Positions 51,086-61,514 of a stretch of DNA of 64,000 nucleotides are shown piece after piece; position 1 is the stretch's first letter; each line of letters starts with the position of its first letter. Location: assembly GCF_052324685.1 (NCBI RefSeq), contig NC_135212.1, forward strand, positions 8,928,778 to 8,992,777. Reading direction: 5' to 3'. The notes beneath the pieces are model-generated. The model made no database searches. It was not told where the DNA came from and saw only the letters and a program-made list of their open reading frames with translations. Source of the stretch: Brachyhypopomus gauderio (Eukaryota > Chordata > Actinopteri > Gymnotiformes > Hypopomidae). Position numbers and translations under genes: made by a program.

Positions 51086-51851
51086 ATAAGTTTCATTCAT
51101 AACCACTATTGTGATGATGAAGTGGTTTTGATGTTCAAAGCTGCTTCGTGATTAGCTCCATGCACACAACACAGGGCTCCCTTAATCACCATGACTATGG
51201 AGTGGAGATCCTTCAAACTCACCCCACATACTGTTGCTCCTTACAACTAGAATGGATTTGTATTCATGAGATGGTTTGATGCATGTCTCCAAAAACACTA
51301 ATACATTTTGCAGCCTTATGTGCATTTACATAAGCCTGGTTTAACTGTTCCTGTATAGTGGCAGCTTAATTGTTACCTCTTGATACTTTAACACGTCTAC
51401 CTTTTTGCAGGATGTGGTGAAATATCAGTACTTGCTATTGTATAACATTATTTTTATTCTTATAAAATAAAATTTCTTTTTATTCTTATTTTTATTATAT
51501 AAAACATGCATAGCTTTTTATTGCATTGTTGGCAACATAAACATTATCAACCATCCATTTGTACTTCTACCCATCAGGAAACACCAAAAACGTAGGTGTT
51601 TCCTCACCATAACCACTATTGTGATGGTTCTGATGAAGCGGTTTACAGAGGTGTTCAAAGCTGCGTGAGGAGTAGCTCCACGCACAGGTCCATATTTCAG
51701 TTTTTTGTGGCGTACCACAAAGTGTCTCCCCTAATCATCATGACTACAGAGCAAGGTTATAATAGTTTTGGATTTTTCATTATAGTTTAGTTTTTATTTC
51801 ATTGTGACTTTTTTTTCTAATTCAGTTAGTTTAGTTTTTAGAGCAGGTTTG

Positions 51852-52194
51852 TGTTACGGAACAGCTCCGGACCCTTCCCTGTGGGCGTGCCGCTACGTTG
51901 TCTGCATGTCGTTTTGTCCATGTTTGTACTTCCGTGGGTGTGGGTCGTTTGTGAGCGTGTTCGTTAGTGTCACCTGTGCCTTGTCTCGAGGTCACGTGGG
52001 TCTGTGTAATTCACCCATTTAATGTGCGTTCGCGCAGTGTTGTGTGCTCATCTTTGTCTAAAGTTCCGTGTCAGCGTGAGAGGTGTTTATGTGATGCTCG
52101 CGCTCCGCTCGGAGCTTACACGTCTGAGTCTGCAATAAATGTTAACTGTTCACCTACAACGTCGTGGTGCCTGCCTCCTTCACCCGCTGTTACA
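51852..52194 (+). repeat. 5' LTR (343 bp)
   Basis: TGTTACGG to TGTTACA, with a polyadenylation-like AATAAA at 52134-52139. Bounded on the left by the element's TSD. Confidence 0.7.
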
Positions 52195-53188
52195 TAAAGA
52201 CGAGCCAAGTACAGAGGACATATGCCAGGATACGCCACCCGGGCACCGAAGGGGAAAAGAAACCACGGCTCTTCCCCAGTCCGGCGCCGCGAAGTCTCTG
52301 TCACCGAGCAGGAGATGAAGCAGGACCTCACTCCTCCTGAAGAAGAGTTTGGGAGTGAGAAATCCGGAGAGGAGGAGAGTCTCCCCCCCCCCCGTGTTTT
52401 CCGACGAGGAGAGTGAGGGCGAAGCCAGCTGCCCTTCCCCCACGTCAGCGGCTCCCCAGGCGTCGGACGAGGAGCAAGAGACCAGCCTCACTCCACCGGG
52501 CTGCCCCGACGCCAACGAGCGCCCCGAGAAGGCAGAGGACGACGTCAGCCCTCCCCCATCCGTACACTCTGAGTCTACGGTGTACTATGGAGAGGGGGAG
52601 AACGTCAGTCCCCCTCCGTCCCTGAACTCTAAGACAACGGTGTACTACGAGGAGGGAGGGAGCGCCAGCCCACCTCCGTCCGTTTGTTCGACCCCTTCCG
52701 GGTTCGACAGCAGGAGCGAGGGAGAGGACAGCACCTCGGTGGGTTCGGCGGACACCGTGCAAGGAGAGAAAGGGTGTCCGCTAGGCAGAGATGCCTCTCG
52801 GGCTACGTCGGAGAGGAGCAGCATGAGCTGGTCGCGCTACCCAGCCTCGGACGAACCCATGTCCCTGGACCAGAGTGTCTCAGACGAGGAGGAGGAGCCC
52901 ATGTCCCTGGATCTGTGTGTCTCGGAAGGGAAGGAGGAGCCCATGGACACATCGAGGGACAAAGCACCGGTGACCCCGGTAGTGCGGAAGGGATCTGGCA
53001 CGGTCGGCGGTCCAAGGTGGGGGTTCCGCACGCCTCAGGAGACGCCATGGCGGTTCGCCGGCGCACGGCGCCGAGTCCCGGCTCCAGTGGCGCCCAAGAG
53101 GAAAGCCAAGGCTCCGCAGGGGAAGCTCTCAGGCGCAAGGACCAAGGGCGCACCGGGAGGAGCTGCGCGCGCCGGAGACCGGAGGGAC

Positions 53189-53494
53189 CAGGGCCGGCGC
53201 CAGAACATATACAGTGAGGGGGCGTCAGTATTTCGGGGGGGGGGGGGGGGGGGGGGGGGGCGAACGTAAGTAGTTGAGCGGGGGGTGGCGAACGTAAGTA
53301 GTTGAGCGGGGGGTGGCGAACGTAAGTTGTTGAGCGGGAGGGGGGGGGTGCGTGTAACGATTGTCGAGCGGCCGAGGGGGCGCCATGTAGCGATTTTTGT
53401 AAAATAAATGGGTCTTATTTTTTACATTGAGGGGGCGGGACACCTCGCCTGAGGGGGCGACGCCCCCATTCGCCCCCTCGTGGCGCCGGCCCTG
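53189..53494 (+). mobile_element. hAT-type MITE inside the LTR-element ORF (306 bp)
   Basis: Ends CAGGGCCGGCGCCA and its inverted match TGGCGCCGGCCCTG. Perfect 8-bp TSD ggagggac at 53181-53188 and 53495-53502. Contains a 26-base G run (53235-53260) and a 28-bp tandem repeat. No coding capacity. Confidence 0.9.
53261..53345 (+). repeat. 28-bp tandem repeat (cgaacgtaagtagttgagcg...)
   Basis: Three units, each 'cgaacgtaagtagttgagcg' plus a short G-rich tail; the third is degenerate. A related motif, 'caaacgtacgttgtagagcg', follows the G run in the hAT element at 60183-61084. Confidence 0.8.
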
Positions 53495-53785
53495 GGAGGG
53501 ACTCCGCCGCCTGTTCCGCCTTCCGCGCCCGTCAGCCTGCTTTCCCTGGAGGGACAGCGCCACCACTTGCGCTTTGGCAGGCAGCCCAAACACTGTCGTG
53601 GTTGCCTGTTCCTGTTTGTATGTCTGCCCCTGTGTTTCTCCCGAACCCCCTGTTCCCTTTTGTGCCCTTTATGTTCTGTGTTCCAGTGTGCGTGTTTGTG
53701 CTTGTGCCTTTGTTTAATGTATTTTCCCCTGTCTTCCCAGGGAGGGTGTGCTAGAGCTGGTCGCGGCGGTTCCCGCCGTCGGGGG

Positions 53786-53907
53786 AGCGTGAGAGGTGTT
53801 TATGTGATGCTCGCGCTCCGCTCGGAGCTTGCACGTCTGAGTCTGCAATAAATGTTAACTGTTCACCTACAACGTCATGGTGCCTGCCTCCTACACCCGC
53901 CGTTACA
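53786..53907 (+). repeat. 3' LTR, 5'-truncated (122 bp)
   Basis: Matches 52073-52194 with about 4 mismatches in 122 bases; the first 221 bp of the LTR are missing. Homology begins at AGCG directly after the purine tract gggg, consistent with a deletion joining the purine tract to the LTR interior. Confidence 0.75.
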
Positions 53908-55130
53908 GTTTGCTAGTTTTTATTAGTTTTAGTTATTTTTTAAGCTTAGTTTTAGTTTAGTTTTCATTAGTTCTAGTATTAGTTTTAGTTTTTTATACTT
54001 TGGGTTATTTGTCAAGTGCAGGATTCAAAAAGTTCAAAGTAAATATTGTGAATAAAAACAAAATATACCATTTTTAAAAATGCATTCAATTACTGTTGAA
54101 CAACCAACAGTCCACAATATAGAAGCCTTAAGTGTGCAAAATGTGTAATATTGCTGCTGAAAATTGCCAGACTAGGATAGACGATCATAGGAGCGTAACT
54201 CTATTTTGGTTCCTGTGAAAAGCCAAACTTTTTGAAGGCACCGCAATCGGGTCACACAGTCGTGTGGACATCCAGTCTCAACACATTAACTAGTGCATCC
54301 ACCCGCTTGCGGTTTTCCTGCATATTAACTAGCCAGCAGCTATTTGATCACTGGTGAAGACGGTCCAAAATGGTTCTCCTTCCCGGTACTACCTAGCCGG
54401 GATGGTGCTTCTCTTTTGGCGGAGCTACTCAGAGGCTAGCTTGTCATGGTACTGACAGTTAGCCCTATTGTGTGAGCTATGAGATTTGTGGGGTTTTTCC
54501 TCTTGAGAACTACTCCATATATTTTATCACCCGTTTCCACTACAAGACATGTAGTCTTTCTCGTAGTCATATTAAAAACAACCCATACAGGACTCGCCGT
54601 TTTCTCCCAACGTTTGTTGTCGTAATTTTGCAGCTAGCATGGCGTGCAGGAGCGCTAAACAAGAGACAATGTGACGGACCATGCGGTGCCGGTGTTCTGC
54701 CCGCTAATGTAAAACTTCTAGTGAAAAAAATCCATTTATAAATAAACTGACAAACACGAAAACGAAGGGCATCCTATCTATAGTTTCAGAACGTTTTAGT
54801 TAGTTTTCTAAACATGTAATAGTTACAGTTAGTTATCGTTTTTTCTTTTAATTTTCGTTTATTTCTGTTAACGAAAATGGTTTTTCAATATCAGTTTGCT
54901 TTTTCTTTCGTTTTCGGTAACGATTATAATCTTGCTACAGAGGACCCTTTAATACTTTATATATGAATTACATAAAAATGCACTCCTTTATAAGCGGCAG
55001 CGTAAATATTACATCTTAATAAAGTATTAAAGTATTATGTTGCCACTCATAGGAGCATCTTAAGCTTTGTGCAGGGCGTGGTGAATGAAATATCAGTACT
55101 AATTATTGTATAACGTTACTTTAACGTCAT

Positions 55131-55627
55131 ACTTTTGGTGCATGCTTGTATAAAAAAATTGTGATCAATTAATTATGAAGTGAATAGATACTTAAAGCAA
55201 GGTGGTGTGAAAAACAGATTAGGCAATATTTTGTTGTTTATGCCCTACATTCGCAATGGAGTTCAACGACACTTATAATAATAAAAATAATATTACATTC
55301 TAAAAGCCCTATTATTTCAGGTTTACCCTACCCAGTATTCAAATGTTGAGTGAATCAAGTTGTTATCTTTTCCCCAGTCTGACTGTGGTTAGTGACATCA
55401 TACGAAAACTCTTCCTTATTCAAGCCATAGCTCCACTCTGTAGATGAAGAGCAGTGACGTTTCTGGTTTGCTGTGCGTACTTCTCTTCTGACTTTTGTAA
55501 CGTTTCTTCTGACTTTTGTAACATTTTTCTTTAAGATTTTTGGGGTACTGTGGAACTGTTTGCTGGGGCTATATTCCTGTTAGTGTTGGTGGGATAAAAA
55601 AAATAAATATCTGGAAATTTGGGCAAG
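55131..55627. other. 5' flank of pstpip1
   Basis: AT-rich with a 20-bp direct duplication 'cttctgacttttgtaacg' near 55484-55522. Transcription start not identified. Confidence 0.4.
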
Positions 55628-58600
55628 ATGACACTGTTACAATTCAAAGATGCTTTCTGGGTAAGTGAACTGGTGCTCACTGTAAATTTTTGTGACTTAT
55701 AAAGTGTTCATAAAGCTTTACTATTTATTGATGAGATGTTTTGGCAACGACCGTCCACACATGTATCTTTATTGACATTCATCAGATTGTGTAACTGAGT
55801 GTAAATGATACTATTTATAAGGGGACTTAAATTTCTTAAAACACATATGTGATGTGTTCAGAGTACACTATCTGCAAGCAGTTTGTGGTTTTTGTAACCT
55901 AACCCTACATATCCTCTGATGTTCCTTATTAATTTCAACAAATTAAACCCTCATGAATATGAAATCCTTTGTTACTTTCATAGAACTAATATTGAAAATG
56001 TGAAGTACAGTAATGCTTCGGTGTTACTGGCTGATGAGAATGGGGACACTTCGCTGACCCCATTGGAAAAATGAAACTGAACTTATGTTGCGGTGCTGTT
56101 GTGGTGAACTGATGTCATGCTATAGACAGTTGTGTTCTCTCTGAGTTCAAAAATCTGAATTTAAACGAATGACATGTTTCAGTTGTCAGGGCAGCGATCT
56201 CCAGTGTAACACAGTGAGCTTCTTGGTTCATTTGCATCATGTGTCCCGCTTCAGGAACATGCTCAAATCGCTGAACCGTCATAAAAAAAGCACTTTTAAA
56301 ACCTCCGATTTAAAACATGGACAGCAATAGCCTTGCAAAAGCAGACAATCATCATCATGTGTGGTGATATTCAAATATCACATGGCAAAAACGATTGTCT
56401 AGTCCCAGTTTGAATAGTTTGTCTGTTGGCTCGCTGCAGGATGAGAAACCTCATGTCACACGTCAAGTACAGAAAATAAACTTGTGATATAGAACAAACT
56501 ATACGTATCCAGTGCTAATCATGTTGCCTGTTGCATTTGGGGACATGCTGTGGCTCTTGAAGCTGGACGTGAATTTCCTACTGAGGGAAAGGTGCTTTTA
56601 CGTTTACATGATCCACAGGTGGCTATAGAAAATGGTTTCTCTTTTGGCACTAGGGCACAGAATTCACCAGCAACGCTGGCTATGAAACACTCACTCAGAG
56701 ACTTTTTGAAGGACGGCGAGCTTGCAAGGACATGGAGGAACTTTTGAAAATGAGGTGATGACTCATTCTTTCTTATGACTTGCCAAAAAAAATGTCTGTA
56801 CCCACTGGGCAGTCGTCAAAGACGTCTTGTCCTTATCCTAGGTCAGTGGCAGAAGAAAAATATGGGAAGGAGTTGATTACCATTGCACGTAAGGCTGGAG
56901 GTCAGAGTGAAGTTGGGTAGGTGTTCACAGAGTCAGTTGTAGTTGCCATAAATATGCCCATTGTTCATTTAGCTTATTTGAAATTTAGGCCTGATAATAT
57001 GCAAATAGAATATTTAGGGGAGCTATACCTGTTTATATAAGAAATGCCTTTTCATCTTCTTCCTAAAGAACTTTAAAAGCATCATTTGATCAACTGAAAG
57101 CACGTGAGTGATATAATTATATTTCTTGTGAGGGTGTTCAGCTCTGCTTTTTTTCTTGAGAAAGTTTCTTCATGGTCATTAATACTAGATTGTCATTCTT
57201 ATCAGAAATTGAGAACATTGGGAATTTGCACATTCACCTCTCTGGGATGCTGAAGGAAGAGGCCAAGCGCATGGAGCTTTTCAGAGAGCGGCAGAAAGAG
57301 CAGCGGAAAAAGGTACTTGTACAGTTAGCGTGCTGTCCAAGACCGAGACTCAACCACACTGTTGCACCTAAACCTGCTTTGCATTCGGGGGTGTTGTTTC
57401 AGAATAGTGAAGAGACATGTCTATTTTCAGCCTTGTGAGCCCATGGATTTTTTTTTTATCTTCCCCTGTAGTTCCTGTAACAAAATTTGTTTTTGTGTGT
57501 GTTAGTGTGCTAACATTCATTTAAAATAAAAGAAAATCCGTAATTCTTCTGATTATCTGTGCTCCTTTAAAGAAGAATATGTTACTTCTGGTTTACTAAT
57601 TACTAATACATTTAGATTTCTAAAACTACATTTTTTGTGGCAGTTTGAAGGAATTATGGAAAAAGTTCAGAAGTCCAAAGTTTCTCTCTACAAGAAAACC
57701 ATGGAGGTGAGTCATGTGTGTCTTGACTGTGCTCAAGCGCCTGTCACGAACTTGTCCTGAAACAAGGCTTATTTGCTTTGTGCTTCCAATGGGCCCTGTG
57801 TTTTACATGCAAGGACACATTGCCTTAAACTTTGGTTGCTATGAGTTGAAGGAAATGCTAGTTTGAGATGTGACAGTGAGGGAACAAGAGAGCAGCAACA
57901 CAGGAAAAGGAAGTAGCACCGAAGAGTGATTTAAATCGTGGTGCACAATTTCCATGCAGCACTAAAAATGTGCATGTGTTCGGATGGTGGGGGGTAGCTC
58001 TTCAAAACTCTTCGTTCAGGAAGTCACACTTCTCTGCTTGACTAATACATCTGAAACACAAGCATACTCACAAACAGACACACTGTGTTTCACAATTACA
58101 GGCTTCCCTATTTCACATATATTGTAATTTCCCCAAACTAGGCTTGTGTAGTGTATCATTCCTAAGCAAATTATGTTTGTTGGTTAATATTTCTTATTAC
58201 AGATAGATATAGAACCTTATATTTTGCATGCTAAGCCACCTTCATAAGATGTAGAACACAATTATAGAGCTTGCATATAAATATTCATTAGCATATATCT
58301 ACATAGCCTTGCCCTATCAGATGGAACAAAGCTGCTGTATTTTGCATAAGCGAGTCTTAAGCTGTGCTATTCTAAAAGAACCATCTACTTATCATTGCTT
58401 ATGTACGAAACAGCAACAGAGTCCCTACACAGCTGTTTTTCAATGTGTCTGACAGCTGTGAATCGAAACCAGGGACTTGTGTGTCTCTGTTAGCACCTAC
58501 ACTGTTTCTTCTTTACAGTCCAAAAGGTCCTACGAGCAGAGGTGCCGTGAAGCGGATGACGCAGAGCAGACCGCTGAGAAGATCCACAATTCTTCAGCGA

Positions 58601-59454
58601 CCGCCCCCAAGCAGGCCGAGAAGGTCAAGCACATTCACCCACAGCCTCAGCTACAATGCCTGTTTCTCTAGGGCGTGGCCGGAAGGTCAGGAATCATGAC
58701 CTTGAGCGTCTGCGGCTCAGGTCTCTCTTGCAGCCGTTCGGCATATTTCAAATGAAAGAGATAATCTTGCTTTTTTATGTTAACAAACTTTGCATCACAT
58801 CCGACTTTGTCATATCCTGTGTAAAGAAGAGGTCATTATAGACTGCTGTTATAGATCTGTTATGATGAAATGCTAAGCTTCGTTTTAAAGTTAAATGGTT
58901 AGATAAAATCACACAAACATTAATAATAAACAGTAAGAGTGTTTCTGCAGCTCTAAACATTATCCTTTTTTTCCCAGTCCAGTTTGCATTTGTTGTTGAC
59001 ACTGTATGCAAACGTGTAGTAACGTTTCGCATAACAGGGCTTTCATAATAATGCCCTTTTCTCCTTTCACAGATACAAGCCAAAGCCAAGCAGTGCAGGG
59101 AGGCTGCAGGAGAAGCAGGTAAGAACTCGGCTGTGGTTCATAGTCCATCCAGACCGTGATACTATCCTGAATCACTGCTACTACACAAGACAAATCTGAA
59201 AGAACGTCGTCTTAATTAATAACAGTAGCAAGCAACGTAACAATATAACAACACATCAAGCAGGATGTTGTGTAGTTATGAAAAAAAAATTATGATTAGC
59301 CATTTTGCCAGACTATGAATTCTTGATTGTTCTTGGAAATGAACTTTAATTTGTACATGACCTCTTTTGTTCAGAGAAACAGTACATGTCCAACATCGAT
59401 CAGCTGGACAAGGTTCGACAGGAATGGGAGACTACCCATGAGAGCACATGTGAG
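55628..59454 (+). CDS. pstpip1: PSTPIP1, F-BAR region (5' part; gene continues beyond window)
   Basis: Nine coding exons: 55628-55660, 56654-56754, 56842-56916, 57069-57103, 57206-57312, 57644-57706, 58519-58623, 59073-59118 and 59375-59454. They join in phase to 215 residues and end at a donor (gtacag, 59455). PSTPIP1 is an F-BAR adaptor that binds PTP-PEST, WASP and CD2 and links membrane to actin in haematopoietic cells. The start [11 protein letters not shown] and the blocks [21 protein letters not shown] and [14 protein letters not shown] match PSTPIP1 better than PSTPIP2. The C-terminal half and SH3 domain are outside the window. Position after rcn2 matches human 15q24. The next intron exceeds 4.5 kb because of nested transposons. 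Confidence 0.92.
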
Positions 59455-59689
59455 GTACAGTCAGAGCAGCTCCACAGTTGCATTCAGCCGTCAGCAAACA
59501 CCTTTTAGAACAGCCAGTACTGTTTCGCAGAAATGCTCACAAGTCATTTTTTGCGAGTCCAAGTCAAGTCTCAAGTCTTTGGTCTCAAGTCCAAGTCAAG
59601 TCTCAAATAGCAGTCGCAAATCACTTTATAGTTGTAATGGTCTGAAAAAGCCAGTTTTGGTCCTCTGCAGTTTTAACGGTTAAAAAGAA

Positions 59690-60056
59690 ATATTTAAATA
59701 GCGACGAATCTAGCGCTAGGACCATGCAGAAAACGACCGCTCCGGTAACACTTTACGTTCGTAAAAATGAATTTTCCATGAAGCAAAGCTGGCGACTTCG
59801 TGGCTGCATCCATGTAAACACACGTACGATTTGTAATTCACAGGTTTGAAAACTCTTCTCGCCCCTACTGTGCAATTTGGTTAGGAATACAGCCGAGCTA
59901 AACTATCAAGTTGAAAGTCATCATAGTTTGCTTACCCATTTTGACCCAGTTCCCAACCCAACTTTAAGAATAGATTAACGGCGATAATTTTTATATCGCC
60001 CGATAAGAGTATCAAATTAACGAACGCCGTTAACGCCGTTAATGGCCCACCACTAA
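59690..60056 (-). mobile_element. hAT-like terminal fragment
   Basis: Read on the minus strand, 'tagtggtgggccattaacgg' leads into 'cgttaacggcgttcgttaat' and further sequence typical of a teleost hAT end that I recognise. The other end is not identified; upstream at 59548-59610 is an 'aagtccaagtcaagtctc' pentamer-like repeat. Type is from memory. Confidence 0.4.
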
Positions 60057-60182
60057 TATATATATATATATACACTACCGTTCAAAAATTTGGGGTCACT
60101 TAGAAATGTTCTTATTTTTAAAAGAAAAGCAGTTTTTTTTCAATTTAGCTAACATTAAATGCATCAAAAATATACTCTATAC

Positions 60183-61084
60183 CAGGCGTACTCAACTAAA
60201 TTTGTCCGCGGTCCAATTTTGGCAGATACCTGTGACCTGAGGTCCGGGGGGGGGGGGGGGGGGGGGTTGTGGTGTTTTGTCCGAAACGATATGTGGTAGA
60301 AACACCCCTCAAAACAGTGGAATGAACATTTACCTGACCAATTTTAATGTTGCTATGTGTTTCAGGTTTGAAAAGTGCTGGAATTTAGGTTAAAGTACTT
60401 TAAAATGCTTGAAATTGTAACTACTTGGTTTCACAACAAATCTGTCTGACTGAATAGTTCTCTTGTATTAGGTTAACAAATACGAGCCTCTTGTAATTCC
60501 AGGACGAAACATGAGAACGTGAAGACGTGAAGATTGGGCGTTTTTAAAATAAACAATCATTAAATAATGTGATAAAAAGCGAATTATTTCCAGTATATGT
60601 ATAAATATTTAACTTAATTATGTTTAACATGCTGGGAAATATTGAAATGGACCTTGAAAGTGACGTACAAGTGCTTGAACTCCACCTTATAAAGGTGTAT
60701 GAACCCTGAAAACGTGACTTTGTTCATTGCGCTGAAGTGCGGCGCGCGCGAAGTTACAAAATTCGGGAGGTGCACGACCTCGCGAACCGACAGCGCGCGA
60801 GGCACTCGCGCACACGCGGAGCCTCAGCGATTATGTTATTTTCGCCGCGCTGACCCTCGTACACTCGTGACGGGGGGGGGGGGGGGGGGGGGGGGGGGCA
60901 AACGTACGTTGTAGAGCGGGGTGGCAAACGTACACTCGTGACGGAGTGTTTTTTCAATAGCCCTGAAATAAATGTTACGGTTTTGTTTTGGTCCGTATCC
61001 AGTTAATCAGGAATGAGATTGGGTCCGGACAGGACTGCGTTCGGGTCCGGATCCGGACCGCGGTCCGCCAGTTGAGTACCCCTG
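60183..61084 (+). mobile_element. hAT-type element in the Tc1 left flank (902 bp)
   Basis: Ends CAGGCGTACTCAACT and AGTTGAGTACCCCTG. Perfect 8-bp TSD ctctatac at 60175-60182 and 61085-61092. Internal 60325-60870 is homologous to the core of the elements at 458-2555, though the ends differ. Two G runs: 60246-60266 and 60872-60898. No transposase. Confidence 0.9.
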
Positions 61085-61514
61085 CTCTATACATTATTAA
61101 TGTGGTAAATGACTATTCTAGCTGTAAACGTCTGGTTTTTAATGCAATATCTACATAGATGTATGGAGACCCATTTCCAACAACCATCACTCCAGTGTTC
61201 TAATGGTACATTGTGTTTGCTAACCTGTGTAAGGAGGCTATTGGATATTTAGAAAACCCTTGAAAACCCTTGTGCAAGTAGGTTAGCACAGCTGAAAACA
61301 GTTTTGCTGATTAGAGAAGCTATAAAACTGACCTTCCTTTAAGCTAGTTGAGAATCTGGAGCATTACAATTGTTGGTTCGATTAAACTCACAAAATGGCC
61401 AGAAAAAGACAACTTTCAATTGAAACTCGAAAGTCTATTCTTGTTCTGAGAAATGAAGGCTATTCCATGTGAGACATTGCCAAGAAACTGAAGATTTCCT
61501 ACAATGGTGTGTAC

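Larger units (their letters stand above)
50426..51450 (+). repeat. Direct repeat copy A (interrupted)
   Basis: Outer parts 50426-50511 and about 51087-51450 match copy B (51505-51751 plus 54943-55130) in the same orientation and order: 'ttgttggtaacaaatatcaac', 'catcaggaaacaccaaa', 'cataaccactattgtgatg', 'agtagctccatgcaca'-like and 'gtggtgaaatatcagtac' blocks. Divergence is high. A SINE and an LTR fragment interrupt it. Confidence 0.55.
52222..53754 (+). pseudogene. Unrecognised acidic Ser/Pro-rich ORF of the LTR element (broken)
   Basis: Starts MPGYATRAPKGKRNHG, 28 nt after the 5' LTR. An 11-base C run (52383-52393) breaks the frame: the first frame ends at 52416, and the next frame continues to the inserted MITE at 53189. 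It is basic at the start, then acidic, with repeats of SPPPS(V/L)xSxxTVYY (about 52548-52690) and EEEPMSLD (about 52845-52945), then a basic Arg/Lys/Ala-rich part. Past the MITE the same frame stays open for 83 codons to TAG 53752-53754 and becomes hydrophobic and Pro/Val-rich. No zinc knuckle or capsid motif is visible; it may be a highly derived gag or a captured sequence. I do not recognise it. Confidence 0.6.
51852..53907 (+). mobile_element. Non-autonomous gypsy-like LTR element
   Basis: Starts TGTTACGG, ends GTTACA, with a perfect 5-bp TSD gtttg (51847-51851, 53908-53912). The 5' LTR is 51852-52194; only the last 122 bp are repeated at the right end. The segment before the right LTR ('cagggagggtgtgctag' then the purine run gggggag) resembles the end of teleost gypsy internal regions. 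There is no protease, reverse transcriptase or integrase. It carries one long unrecognised frame (52222-53754). Confidence 0.8.
51752..54934 (+). mobile_element. hAT-type element hosting an LTR element
   Basis: Ends CAAGGTTATAATAG and CGATTATAATCTTG form inverted termini. Perfect 8-bp TSD ctacagag at 51744-51751 and 54935-54942. Removing the inner LTR element (2,056 bp plus 5-bp TSD) leaves about 1.12 kb, rich in 'tttagtttttagtt'-like runs, with no transposase. Non-autonomous. Confidence 0.85.
51505..55130 (+). repeat. Direct repeat copy B, invaded by nested transposons
   Basis: Pieces 51505-51751 and 54943-55130 together correspond to copy A. The gap between them is exactly the hAT element 51752-54934 with its TSD. 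The copies could be an old tandem duplication or two copies of an unnamed repeat. Confidence 0.5.

Noticed and set aside
52684-53217. 177-codon overlapping frame in the LTR element
   Set aside because: Different frame from the repeat-bearing ORF; it lacks the regular motif pattern and is probably a shadow of GC-rich sequence.
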